64,000 nt of DNA from an uncultured Pelagibacteraceae bacterium (GTDB lineage Bacteria > Pseudomonadota > Alphaproteobacteria > Pelagibacterales > Pelagibacteraceae), in the NCBI GenBank assembly GCA_902582845.1, contig CACHTQ010000003.1, positions 62,001 through 126,000 of the forward strand, in the 5' to 3' direction. Under the pieces are notes generated by a model. The model searched no databases, was not told where the DNA came from, and was given only the letters and a program-made list of their open reading frames with translations. The translations under genes and the position numbers were made by a program. Shown one piece after another: positions 56,223 to 64,000 of the stretch (position 1 is its first letter; each line of letters begins with the position of its first letter).

Positions 56223-58261
56223 CAGGAAAGAAGATAAGTTTAGAAACAGGTAAAGTAGCAAGGCAGGCAGACGGTGCAATAATCGCAACATGTGGAGAGA
56301 CAGTCGTACTAGCAACAGTAGTAGGAGCAAAAAAAGTAAATCCTGATATGGATTACTTTCCATTATCTGTAAATTACCAAGAAAAATACTACGCAGCTGG
56401 GAAAATTCCAGGTGGATATTTTAAAAGAGAAGCAAGACCAACTGAGAGCGAAACATTAATCTCTAGATTAATTGACAGACCAATCAGACCTTTGTTTCCA
56501 GATGAATTTAAAAATGAAGTACAGTTATTACCAACAGTAATTTCATACGATAAAGAAAATGAACCAGATATTTTATCAATCACTGCTTCATCAGCAGCAC
56601 TAGCAATATCAGGCATGCCATTCAAGGGTCCTGTGGGAGCCTCAAGGGTTGGTTTTATAGATGGAAAATATGTTTTAAATCCATCTAAAACAGAATTAGA
56701 AAAATCAAAATTAGATTTAGTCGTAGCAGGCACAAAAAATGCTGTTTTAATGGTTGAGTCTGAAGCAAGTGGTTTAACTGAAGAAGAAATGTTAAATGCA
56801 GTGAAATTTGGCCATGAAGGATTTGTTCCAGTAATTGAGATGATCGAGGAACTTGCAAAAGAATGCAGAAAGCCTGAGTGGACTGTTGAAAAGAAAGATT
56901 TATCTGAGGTTAAGAAAAAACTTGAAGAAACTTTTACAGAAGATCTTAAAAAAGCTTTTGCTACAAAAGATAAACAAGATAGATCAAATCAAATATCCGA
57001 AATTACTGATAAAGCTAAAAAGCTTTATGAGGAAGATGAAAACTACACTGATCTTGATGTTAACAGTCAGTTAAAAAATCTAGAAAAATCAATTGTTAGA
57101 ACAGACATTCTAAAAAATAAAAATAGAATTGATGGTAGAGGTTTATCAGATGTAAGACCTATTGAATGTGAAGTTGGTGTTTTACCAAGAGCACATGGAT
57201 CTGCTTTATTTACAAGAGGAGAAACTCAGGCAATTGTTGTAGCAACCTTAGGAACATCTGATGACGAACAAAGAATTGAAAGTTTAGATGGATTACAAAG
57301 AGAGCGATTTATGCTTCACTATAATTTTCCACCTTTTTCAGTTGGAGAAACTGGAAGAATTGGAACAGGTAGAAGAGAAATTGGACATGGTAAATTAGCT
57401 TGGAGAGCAATCAACTCTTCATTACCAACTAAAGAGGCATTTCCATATACTTTTAGAGTAGTTTCAGAGATTACCGAATCTAATGGTTCTTCTTCAATGG
57501 CTACTGTTTGTGGAACTTCTTTAGCATTAATGGATGCTGGAGTACCAATAAAGGAGCCAGTTGCAGGTATTGCAATGGGTTTAATTAAAGAGGGTGATGA
57601 TTTTAGTGTCTTATCAGACATTTTAGGTGATGAAGATCACTTAGGTGATATGGACTTTAAAGTTGCTGGAACTAAAGATGGAATTACTTCTCTTCAAATG
57701 GATATTAAAATTACAGGTATTACATTTGAAATTATGGAGCAGGCATTAAGCCAAGCTAAAGATGGAAGAGTTCATATCTTAGGAGAAATGAATAAAGCAT
57801 TATCAGCTTCAAGATCTGATGTTGGAAAACACACACCAAAAATGGAAAAAATTAATGTCGATAAAAAAGACATTGCTGCTGTAATTGGAAAAGGTGGAGC
57901 AACGATAAGAGAGATAGTTGAAAAATCAGGTGCAAAAGTAGATGTGAATGATGAAGGGGTTGTAACGGTTGCCGCTCCAGATGAAGAGTCTAGAAACATT
58001 GCTATGCAAATGATTAAAGATATCACTGCCAAAGCTGAATTAAATAAAATTTATTCAGGTAAAGTCATGAAAATCATGGAGTTTGGTGCATTTGTTAATT
58101 TCTTAGGAAAACAAGATGGACTCGTTCATATCTCAGAACTTGCAAATAAAAGAGTGGCTAAAGTTACTGACGTTGTCAAAGAAGGTGATGAGGTAAAAGT
58201 TAAAGTGATTGGTTTCGATAGAGGTAAAGTTAAACTATCTATGAAACAAGCTGTTGAGTAA
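56189..58261 (+). CDS. pnp: Polyribonucleotide nucleotidyltransferase (PNPase)
   Basis: PNPase degrades RNA from the 3' end by phosphorolysis and is part of RNA turnover. Two RNase PH domains are visible: [51 protein letters not shown] and [25 protein letters not shown]. The KH domain ([22 protein letters not shown]) and the C-terminal S1 domain ([26 protein letters not shown]) follow. The length of 690 residues is normal. The E. coli gene is autoregulated through an RNase III hairpin in its leader; no such hairpin exists here. Confidence 0.98.
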   Translation: MFKVYKKEIEVAGKKISLETGKVARQADGAIIATCGETVVLATVVGAKKVNPDMDYFPLSVNYQEKYYAAGKIPGGYFKREARPTESETLISRLIDRPIRPLFPDEFKNEVQLLPTVISYDKENEPDILSITASSAALAISGMPFKGPVGASRVGFIDGKYVLNPSKTELEKSKLDLVVAGTKNAVLMVESEASGLTEEEMLNAVKFGHEGFVPVIEMIEELAKECRKPEWTVEKKDLSEVKKKLEETFTEDLKKAFATKDKQDRSNQISEITDKAKKLYEEDENYTDLDVNSQLKNLEKSIVRTDILKNKNRIDGRGLSDVRPIECEVGVLPRAHGSALFTRGETQAIVVATLGTSDDEQRIESLDGLQRERFMLHYNFPPFSVGETGRIGTGRREIGHGKLAWRAINSSLPTKEAFPYTFRVVSEITESNGSSSMATVCGTSLALMDAGVPIKEPVAGIAMGLIKEGDDFSVLSDILGDEDHLGDMDFKVAGTKDGITSLQMDIKITGITFEIMEQALSQAKDGRVHILGEMNKALSASRSDVGKHTPKMEKINVDKKDIAAVIGKGGATIREIVEKSGAKVDVNDEGVVTVAAPDEESRNIAMQMIKDITAKAELNKIYSGKVMKIMEFGAFVNFLGKQDGLVHISELANKRVAKVTDVVKEGDEVKVKVIGFDRGKVKLSMKQAVE

Positions 58262-58280
58262 TACCTTAAATAAAAATTCC

Positions 58281-58314
58281 AAACCCCTAGAATGAAAATT
58301 CTGGAGGTTTTTTT
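58281..58314 (+). terminator. Intrinsic terminator of pnp
   Basis: AAACCCCTAGAAT, a GAAA tetraloop and ATTCTGGAGGTTT form a 13-pair stem with one C-A mismatch and one G-T wobble, followed by seven T residues. It lies between convergent pnp and fabI and may serve both. Confidence 0.9.
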
Positions 58315-58323
58315 AAATAAATT

Positions 58324-59109
58324 TTAGCTAATATTTTTAGGATCTGGCATCCCAACTTTATTATATCCAGCATCTACGTAGTGGATTTCACCAGTAACTC
58401 CGTTTGCAAGGTCACTTAATAAATATAATGCTGAATTTCCAACGTCATGGATATCTACGTTTCTTTTAAGGAAAGAATGGTCTTCATTCCATTTATATAA
58501 GAATTTTGCGTCTCCAATTGCAGACGCAGCCAACGTTTTGATAGGTCCAGCACTTATAGCATTTACCCTCATACCTTTTGCCCCTAAGTCTCTTGCCAAA
58601 TACTTAACACTTGCCTCAAGAGCTGATTTACAAACACCCATTACGTTATAATTTGGAATTGCTTTAGTAGACTCGTAAGTTAAAGTTAATAGACTTCCAC
58701 CCTGTTTCATTACATTTGAAGCTTCTTTTGCTACCTCAGTAAATGAAAAGCATGAGATTAACATACTTCTTAAAAAGTTTTCTCTAGTCGTATTTAAATA
58801 TTCACCTGATAACTCTGATTTATCAGAGAAAGCAACTGCATGAACTACAAAATCAATTTCACCCCATTGGGATTTGATATCTTCAAATAATTTTACAACT
58901 TCTTCTTTTTTTTCAACATCACAACTAAATGTAATATTTGAATTTAATTTTTCTGCTAAAGGAACCACTCTTTTTTTTAAAGCATCACCCAAATATGTAA
59001 ATGCTAGTTCAGCTCCTGCTTCAGCAAGTTTTTGAGATATACCCCAGGCAATAGATCTTTCATTAGCAACACCCATGATTAATCCTTTTTTACCTTTCAT
59101 TAAACTCAT
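58324..59109 (-). CDS. fabI: Enoyl-ACP reductase FabI
   Basis: FabI is the NADH-dependent reductase of the last step of each fatty acid elongation cycle. The cofactor motif is GLIMGVANERSIAWGI at residues 10-25. The catalytic Tyr-Lys pair is in SLLTLTYESTKAIPNYNVMGVCKSALEASVKYLA (YxxxxxxK type), and AGPIKTLAAS marks the substrate loop. The length is 261 residues. It follows fabB by three bases in the fabA-fabB-fabI operon, the usual partner of irr in Alphaproteobacteria. Confidence 0.96.
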   Translation of the reverse strand: MSLMKGKKGLIMGVANERSIAWGISQKLAEAGAELAFTYLGDALKKRVVPLAEKLNSNITFSCDVEKKEEVVKLFEDIKSQWGEIDFVVHAVAFSDKSELSGEYLNTTRENFLRSMLISCFSFTEVAKEASNVMKQGGSLLTLTYESTKAIPNYNVMGVCKSALEASVKYLARDLGAKGMRVNAISAGPIKTLAASAIGDAKFLYKWNEDHSFLKRNVDIHDVGNSALYLLSDLANGVTGEIHYVDAGYNKVGMPDPKNIS

Positions 59110-59112
59110 AAA

Positions 59113-60324
59113 TTAAACCTTTTCAAAAATTAAAGCTGCATTAGTCCCACCAAAACCAAAGCTATTAGACATCACTGTATTTAAAGTTGCTCCCGTTTCA
59201 GTTTTTGAAACTATTGGAAATTTTTTAGCTTCTTCATCCATCTCACTTATATTTGCTGAGCCAGCTATGAAATTATTCTTCATCATTATCAAACAGTATA
59301 TTGCTTCATGAACCGAAGCCGCACCAAGTGGATGTCCTGATAAAGATTTTGTCGAACTAATCTTTGGGATATTATCTCCAAAAGTATTTTTAACTGCATT
59401 TAACTCCGTGATATCTCCAACTGGAGTAGAAGTTCCATGAGTATTGATATAGTCAATTTTATTTTTAGCTGTAGACATTGCCATTTGCATACATCTTACG
59501 GCTCCCTCGCCTGATGGTGCTACCATATCATATCCATCAGAGGTAGCTCCATAACCAGTTAATTCTGCATAAATTTTAGCCCCTCTAGCCTTTGCGTGTT
59601 CATATTCTTCAAGCACCAAAACTCCACCACCACCAGCTATTACAAATCCATCTCTAGTTTTGTCATAGGCTCTCGATGCTGTTTCTGGTGTACTATTATA
59701 TTTTGATGATAAAGCAGTCATTGCATCAAACATAGCAGTCATTGCCCAATGAATTTCTTCACTACCACCAGCGAATACAACATCTTGTTTACCCATTTGA
59801 ATTAATTCCATAGAGTTTCCAATACAATGCCCACTAGTTGCACAAGCAGAACTCATTGTGTAGTTTGTTCCTTTGATTTTAAAGGGAACAGCAAGAGTTG
59901 CTGAAGCAGTGCTTGCCATTGTTCTTGGAACAATAAATGGACCCATTAGTTTTGGAGTTTTGGCTCTAGTTTTGTCTGCAGCCAAAATTACATTTTCGAT
60001 AGAAGGACCTCCAGAACCCATTACAATTCCAGTTTTGAAATTACTGACCTCATTTTCCTCTAAACCTGAGTCTTTAATTGCCTCTTTCATTGCAATATAA
60101 TTATAGGCTGAGCCTGAACCCATGAATCTTATAGTTTTTCTATCCACATGATCTTCGAGTTTAATATTAGGTTTTCCGTGAACATGGCTTTTAAGATTAT
60201 GTTCTTTATATTCCTCTGAAAAAGTAATTCCTGATTTTGAGTTTAAAAGCGATTGATGAACTTCTTCTTGGTTGTTACCTAAACAAGATACAATACCCAA
60301 CCCTGTAATTACCACTCTTCTCAT
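59113..60324 (-). CDS. fabB: 3-oxoacyl-ACP synthase I (FabB)
   Basis: FabB condenses malonyl-ACP with acyl-ACP and elongates unsaturated intermediates. The catalytic Cys is in [22 protein letters not shown] near residue 163; the two active-site His residues are in [11 protein letters not shown] and [33 protein letters not shown] is the family N-terminus. The length is 403 residues. Pairing with fabA marks the FabA/FabB unsaturated fatty acid route. The start touches the fabA stop by one base. Confidence 0.96.
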   Translation of the reverse strand: MRRVVITGLGIVSCLGNNQEEVHQSLLNSKSGITFSEEYKEHNLKSHVHGKPNIKLEDHVDRKTIRFMGSGSAYNYIAMKEAIKDSGLEENEVSNFKTGIVMGSGGPSIENVILAADKTRAKTPKLMGPFIVPRTMASTASATLAVPFKIKGTNYTMSSACATSGHCIGNSMELIQMGKQDVVFAGGSEEIHWAMTAMFDAMTALSSKYNSTPETASRAYDKTRDGFVIAGGGGVLVLEEYEHAKARGAKIYAELTGYGATSDGYDMVAPSGEGAVRCMQMAMSTAKNKIDYINTHGTSTPVGDITELNAVKNTFGDNIPKISSTKSLSGHPLGAASVHEAIYCLIMMKNNFIAGSANISEMDEEAKKFPIVSKTETGATLNTVMSNSFGFGGTNAALIFEKV

Positions 60325-60824
60325 TACTTAAATAATCCTACTTTTAAACTTTCGGCTGAATAAATTTTTTTTCCATCTGCTAAAACTTCTCCATTTGCTA
60401 GACCAACAGTTGTTCCACCAGGAGACATAATTTTTTTCATATCAATTACATATGTTACTAATTTGATGTTCTGCAATACTTCACCTGTGAATTTTACAGT
60501 TCCAACCCCTAACGCTCTTCCTTTCCCAGGTTTTCCTATCCAGCCCAAATAAAATCCAACCAATTGCCACATAGCATCAAGCCCCAAACAACCTGGCATT
60601 ACAGGATCTCCCTTAAAATGACAATTAAAAAACCAAAGATCATTTTTAATATCTAACTCAGCTTTTAATAACCCTTTTTTAAAAGTTCCTTTGTTATCAT
60701 TAATTTCTGTAATTCTATCAAACATAAGCATTGGTGGAAGAGGTAATTTAGCATTACCAGGACCAAATAACTTGCCCTCTCCACAATTTATAAGCTCACC
60801 ATATGAGTAAGAGTTTTTTTTCAT
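60324..60824 (-). CDS. fabA: 3-hydroxydecanoyl-ACP dehydratase/isomerase FabA
   Basis: FabA dehydrates 3-hydroxydecanoyl-ACP and isomerises the double bond, the branch point for unsaturated fatty acids. The hot-dog active site is [29 protein letters not shown], with His and Asp (about residues 68 and 82) matching E. coli Fab[13 protein letters not shown] follows. The length is 166 residues. It is the first gene of fabA-fabB-fabI and diverges from irr over 94 bases that contain an Irr-like palindrome. Confidence 0.97.
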   Translation of the reverse strand: MKKNSYSYGELINCGEGKLFGPGNAKLPLPPMLMFDRITEINDNKGTFKKGLLKAELDIKNDLWFFNCHFKGDPVMPGCLGLDAMWQLVGFYLGWIGKPGKGRALGVGTVKFTGEVLQNIKLVTYVIDMKKIMSPGGTTVGLANGEVLADGKKIYSAESLKVGLFK

Positions 60825-60883
60825 AAAATTGAGTACTCTTATTTACTTGATTTTGAAGCTATATAATATAATTATAATGCCAG

Positions 60884-60900
60884 TTTAGAATAATTTTAAC
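60884..60900. promoter_or_regulatory. ICE-like Irr box between fabA and irr (weaker)
   Basis: TTTAGAA-TAA-TTTTAAC matches the iron control element TTTAGAA-N3-TTCTAAA with 12 of 14 defined bases. It lies 19 bases before the irr GTG and 60 bases before the divergent fabA start. Autoregulation of irr, or co-regulation of fab genes, is inferred. The surrounding gap 60825-60918 is AT-rich; TATAAT at 60863-60868 and again near 60873 may serve as -10 elements. Confidence 0.45.
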
Positions 60901-60918
60901 TAACAATTTACTTAAATA

Positions 60919-61317
60919 GTGAAATATAAAGAAAAATTAAGAAATTCAGGACTAAGACCCACTAAACAAAGAGTCCAAATATGTGAAGTACTGTTTGATA
61001 CAGAAAAAACATTTCATTTTACAATAAATGATTTGGAGCGAAAAATTAAAGATAAAATTGATAATAAAATATCCTTAGCAACGATTTATAATACGGTCCA
61101 TGCCTTTGAAAAAAAAGGATACTTAAAACAAATTCCTATAAATTCAAATCAAACTTATTTTGACACAAACATTAACGATCATCATCATTTTTATGATTTG
61201 AAAGACGGTAAATTAATTGACCTGGAAAATTCTGATGTAGGACCTATAAACATCAAAAAAAAAATTAATGGAAAAAAAATCAAGTCTATCGAGGTTCTAG
61301 TAAAACTTGAAGACTAA
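60919..61317 (+). CDS. irr: Iron response regulator Irr (Fur family)
   Basis: Irr is the alphaproteobacterial regulator that senses heme and iron and binds ICE boxes. The 132-residue protein has the Fur-type winged helix (GLRPTKQRVQICEVLF ... ISLATIYNTVHAFEKKGYL) and the Irr signature NDHHHFYDLKDGKLIDL, with the HHH heme/metal site. The start codon is GTG. The order irr beside fabA-fabB-fabI is a known alphaproteobacterial arrangement, which separates it from Fur at 45743. katG follows 97 bases on. Confidence 0.9.
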   Translation: MKYKEKLRNSGLRPTKQRVQICEVLFDTEKTFHFTINDLERKIKDKIDNKISLATIYNTVHAFEKKGYLKQIPINSNQTYFDTNINDHHHFYDLKDGKLIDLENSDVGPINIKKKINGKKIKSIEVLVKLED

Positions 61318-61360
61318 GTAATTAATATATCGAGCGTCATTATTAACCAATTGACACCTG

Positions 61361-61377
61361 TTTAGAACCATTATAAA
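61361..61377. promoter_or_regulatory. ICE-type Irr box in the katG promoter
   Basis: TTTAGAA-CCA-TTATAAA matches the iron control element TTTAGAA-N3-TTCTAAA in 13 of 14 defined bases. It overlaps a promoter candidate: TTGACA (-35) at 61351-61356 and TATAAA at 61372-61377, or TAAACT with 17-base spacing. A bound regulator would cover the region between -35 and -10, so repression is the likeliest outcome. Confidence 0.65.
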
Positions 61378-61414
61378 CTGCGAATAAAGCAATCTAATCA
61401 TGGGGAAATAATAA

Positions 61415-63652
61415 ATGAGCACTGAAAATTTTAAAAATAAATCTTTTAAAGCAAATGAGTTAAGCAAATGTCCTTTTACAGGAGCAGGTACACCTGCAAA
61501 GTTTTCTGCAGGAAGAGGGCAATCAGTAAGAGACTTCTGGCCAAATAGTTTAAATCTAAAAATTCTTAGTCAGCATTCTAATTTATCGAACCCTATGGAT
61601 AAAAAATTTAATTATGCAAAAGAATTTAAAAAACTTAATTACAAAGCGCTAAAAAAAGATTTAAAAAAATTAATGACAGACTCACAAGAATGGTGGCCTG
61701 CAGATTACGGTCATTATGGTCCTTTATTTATCCGATTAGCATGGCATGCGGCAGGAACTTATAGGACTGGTGATGGTAGAGGTGGTGCCGGTACAGGTAA
61801 TCAAAGATTTGCTCCACTCAATTCTTGGCCAGATAACGTGAATTTGGATAAAGCAAGGTTACTTTTATGGCCAATCAAAAAAAAGTATGGAAGAAAAATT
61901 TCATGGGCAGATCTATTTATATTAGTTGGAAACGTAGCATTAGACTCTATGGGTTTTAAAACTTTTGGTTTTGGCGCAGGTAGGACAGACATCTGGGAAC
62001 CAGAGGATGATATTTACTGGGGTTCAGAAAAAGAAATGCTAGGTGTTGAGAGATACAGCGGAAAAAGAGATTTAGAGCAGCCGTTAGGTGCTTCTCACAT
62101 GGGTTTGATTTATGTAAATCCACAAGGTCCAGACGCAAATCCAGATCCACTACTAGCAGCACATGACATCAGAGAGACATTTGGAAGAATGGCAATGAAC
62201 GATTATGAAACAGCAGCTTTAGTGGCTGGTGGTCATACATTTGGAAAATCTCATGGAGCAGCATCAGAGTCTTATAAAGGTCCAGATCCAGAAGCCTCAA
62301 AACTTCAGGATCAATCTACTGGATGGAATAGTGGATATAAATCTGGAAAAGGTGTCGATACGATAAGCAGCGGTATTGAAGGTGCTTGGACTCAAAATCC
62401 TACAAAATGGGATATGGGTTATTTAGATTGTTTATATGGTCATGATTGGGAGCTAACAAAAAGCCCAGCCGGAGCTCATCAGTGGACTCCAAAGAAAAAT
62501 GGTCAAAAAATTAAAATGGTTCCTGATGCGCACCAAAAAGGTGTGCTTCATCCACCGATGATGCAAACAACAGATATATCTATGAAAGTTGACCCAAGTT
62601 ATGGACCAATTACAAAGCATTTCCATCAAAACCCTAAAGAGTTTCATGATGCATTCGCTCGAGCATGGTTTAAATTAACTCATAGAGATATGGGTCCAAG
62701 AGTTTGCTACTTGGGTAGTGAAGTTCCAAAAGAGCAATTAATTTGGCAAGATCCAATTGATAAACCAAAATACAAACTAAAATCAAAAGATATAAAAGAT
62801 TTAAAAAACAAAATCTCTAAATCTAAAATATCAATTTCAGATTTAGTTTCTACTGCATGGGCATCAGCTTCAACATTTAGAGGATCAGATAAAAGAGGTG
62901 GTGCAAACGGTGCAAGAGTAATGTTAGAACCACAAAAAAGATGGGCAGTGAATAATCCTAAGAAATTATCAACTGTGGTTAAAGCTTTAAATAAAATTAA
63001 AGATCAATTTGATAATAAAAAGAAAAATGTATCAATGGCAGACTTGATTGTCTTAGCAGGTGGTGTTGGTATAGAGATGGCTGCTAAAAAGGCAGGGCAT
63101 AAAGTTAATGTTCCATTTTCAGCAGGCAGAGGAGATGCAAGACAAGATCAAACTGATATTCATTCTTTTGGTCTTCTTGAGCCTCAGGCAGATGGTTTTA
63201 GAAACTATCTAAATGGCGGAGCTTCAAATGTCTCAGCAGAAGAAAAATTGGTTGATAAAGCACAACTAATGGGTCTGACTACACCAGAAATGACAGCACT
63301 TATAGGCGGTATGAGAGTTTTAAATACTAACTATGATGGTTCAAATTATGGTGTTTTTACAAATAAACCTGGCTCTCTTACCAACGATTATTTCGTAAAT
63401 CTATTAGACATGAATACTACATGGAAAGAGGAAGATAAATCAGAACAAACTTTTGTTGGAAAAGATAGAAAAACTCAAAAAACTAAATGGAAAGCAACAA
63501 GAGTTGATTTGATTTTTGGTTCAAATTCTCAACTAAGAGCTCTTGCAGAAGTTTATGCCTGTGAGGACTCAAGTGAAAAATTTGTTAAAGATTTTATAGC
63601 TGCATGGGTAAAAGTTATGAATTCTGATCGATTTGATTTGAAATTAAATTAA
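61415..63652 (+). CDS. katG: Catalase-peroxidase KatG
   Basis: KatG removes hydrogen peroxide by catalase and peroxidase activity. The N-terminal heme domain has [34 protein letters not shown] with the distal Arg-Trp-His triad (about residues 90-98) and [21 protein letters not shown] with the proximal His. The Tyr of the Met-Tyr-Trp adduct is in [13 protein letters not shown] degenerate second peroxidase domain follows. The length is 745 residues, with no signal peptide. It lies behind irr, and a near-perfect Irr box overlaps its promoter. Confidence 0.97.
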   Translation: MSTENFKNKSFKANELSKCPFTGAGTPAKFSAGRGQSVRDFWPNSLNLKILSQHSNLSNPMDKKFNYAKEFKKLNYKALKKDLKKLMTDSQEWWPADYGHYGPLFIRLAWHAAGTYRTGDGRGGAGTGNQRFAPLNSWPDNVNLDKARLLLWPIKKKYGRKISWADLFILVGNVALDSMGFKTFGFGAGRTDIWEPEDDIYWGSEKEMLGVERYSGKRDLEQPLGASHMGLIYVNPQGPDANPDPLLAAHDIRETFGRMAMNDYETAALVAGGHTFGKSHGAASESYKGPDPEASKLQDQSTGWNSGYKSGKGVDTISSGIEGAWTQNPTKWDMGYLDCLYGHDWELTKSPAGAHQWTPKKNGQKIKMVPDAHQKGVLHPPMMQTTDISMKVDPSYGPITKHFHQNPKEFHDAFARAWFKLTHRDMGPRVCYLGSEVPKEQLIWQDPIDKPKYKLKSKDIKDLKNKISKSKISISDLVSTAWASASTFRGSDKRGGANGARVMLEPQKRWAVNNPKKLSTVVKALNKIKDQFDNKKKNVSMADLIVLAGGVGIEMAAKKAGHKVNVPFSAGRGDARQDQTDIHSFGLLEPQADGFRNYLNGGASNVSAEEKLVDKAQLMGLTTPEMTALIGGMRVLNTNYDGSNYGVFTNKPGSLTNDYFVNLLDMNTTWKEEDKSEQTFVGKDRKTQKTKWKATRVDLIFGSNSQLRALAEVYACEDSSEKFVKDFIAAWVKVMNSDRFDLKLN

Positions 63653-63674
63653 ATTTGAAAAAAGATAAAGTTAT

Positions 63675-64000
63675 ATGGCTACAGCAAATTTTGAGGATTT
63701 TTACGAAGTTCCAAATCTAAATTTTGACATTTCAAAGTTAAAAGATGATCTAGATAAAATTTTGAAATTAAAAAAATTTAATACACCAGGTGTTACACAT
63801 TTTGGTGCAATTCCATTAAACCAAATTCCAAACGATAAAAGTTCGATTGAAGGGAGCAATATTAGAGGAAAATATTGGACAATTGCAGATGAAACTGGAA
63901 AAGAGGTTTCAAGAGATGTAGATATAGATGAGTCTAAATATACACAATTAATACCTGAATTTGAAAATACATACTTTGCAGAAGTTTACAAAGTTCTAAG
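63675..64000 (+). CDS. Unrecognised protein, N-terminal part only (runs off window)
   Basis: An open frame begins with ATG at 63675, 22 bases after katG, and continues to the end of the window (108 codons seen). It is not in the ORF track because it is incomplete. It starts MATANFEDFYEVPNLNFDISKL and includes GVTHFGAIPLNQIPND and RGKYWTIADETGKEVSRD. No signal peptide or membrane segment is visible. I do not recognise it; the IPEFENTYFAEVYKVL segment is faintly like the start of some 2-oxoglutarate oxygenases, but this is a guess. Confidence 0.6.
   Translation, partial: MATANFEDFYEVPNLNFDISKLKDDLDKILKLKKFNTPGVTHFGAIPLNQIPNDKSSIEGSNIRGKYWTIADETGKEVSRDVDIDESKYTQLIPEFENTYFAEVYKVL

Noticed and set aside
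1-64000. CRISPR arrays, IS elements, prophage or integrase genes
   Set aside because: I saw no regularly spaced repeats, transposase or integrase motifs, or terminal inverted repeats anywhere in the window.

Overview
The window is a piece of an AT-rich, very compact alphaproteobacterial chromosome. Gene content and order, the small spacers, the many start/stop overlaps and the short proteins point to a SAR11 (Pelagibacterales) bacterium or a close relative. This is inferred from gene content and order; no database was searched. I see no tRNA or rRNA gene, no IS element, no prophage and no CRISPR array.

Layout. 1-1703: the end of a histidine operon on the minus strand (hisB, hisH) followed by a FkbM-type methyltransferase cut by the window edge. 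1795-3683: hslVU protease behind a heat-shock-like promoter. 3678-5577: Smr, Tim44-like, FxsA and SecB. 5574-8991: dnaQ-coaE-aroE-maf-ppsR on the minus strand. 8992-9273: an AT-rich gap that I read as the probable chromosome origin, because the gene order ppsR | gap | hemE flanks oriC in Caulobacter and Rickettsia. 9274-18686: a plus-strand run of heme genes (hemE, hemH, hemJ), rho, mnmE, mnmG, rsmG, parA and parB, with a near-perfect parS site inside rsmG. 18735-23327: holA, lptE, leuS and a DUF3576 lipoprotein. 23544-24546: a porin with a strong ribosome binding site and terminator. 24545-30689: small metabolic, regulatory and accessory genes (thiE-like, yggS, L,D-transpeptidase, wHTH regulator, adenosine kinase, 2OG oxygenase, nth, dapB, sulfotransferase). 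30761-34549: dnaJ, dnaK, grpE. 34586-45403: rdgB, an LpoA-like protein, rsmI, BON lipoprotein, malic enzyme, murJ, trpS, Nfu, Bax-like protein and a polysaccharide deacetylase. 45351-58261: a long plus-strand informational block (tsaB, fur, miaB, phoH, ybeY, lnt, metK, nusA, infB, rbfA, rpsO, pnp). 58324-63652: fabI-fabB-fabA divergent from irr and katG. The window ends inside an unrecognised gene.

How it fits together. Replication and segregation functions (the putative oriC, parS, parA, parB) lie within about 10 kb, with genes pointing away from the origin on both sides. Protein quality control (hslVU, dnaKJ, grpE) appears linked by shared promoter motifs of the form CTTG-N17-(C/T)YNATNT. 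Iron and heme control is visible as Irr next to a catalase-peroxidase whose promoter carries a near-perfect Irr-type palindrome.

Most interesting items: the oriC candidate with a DnaA box and a CtrA-type motif, parS embedded in rsmG, Irr/ICE-like palindromes before irr and katG, a half-length TsaB whose 5' end overlaps a divergent secreted deacetylase gene, a terminator hairpin abutting the nusA ribosome binding site, and a purine-repeat leader with an overlapping upstream ORF before pnp. I did not find an obviously new multi-gene system; the novelty is mainly in regulatory and overlap architecture.
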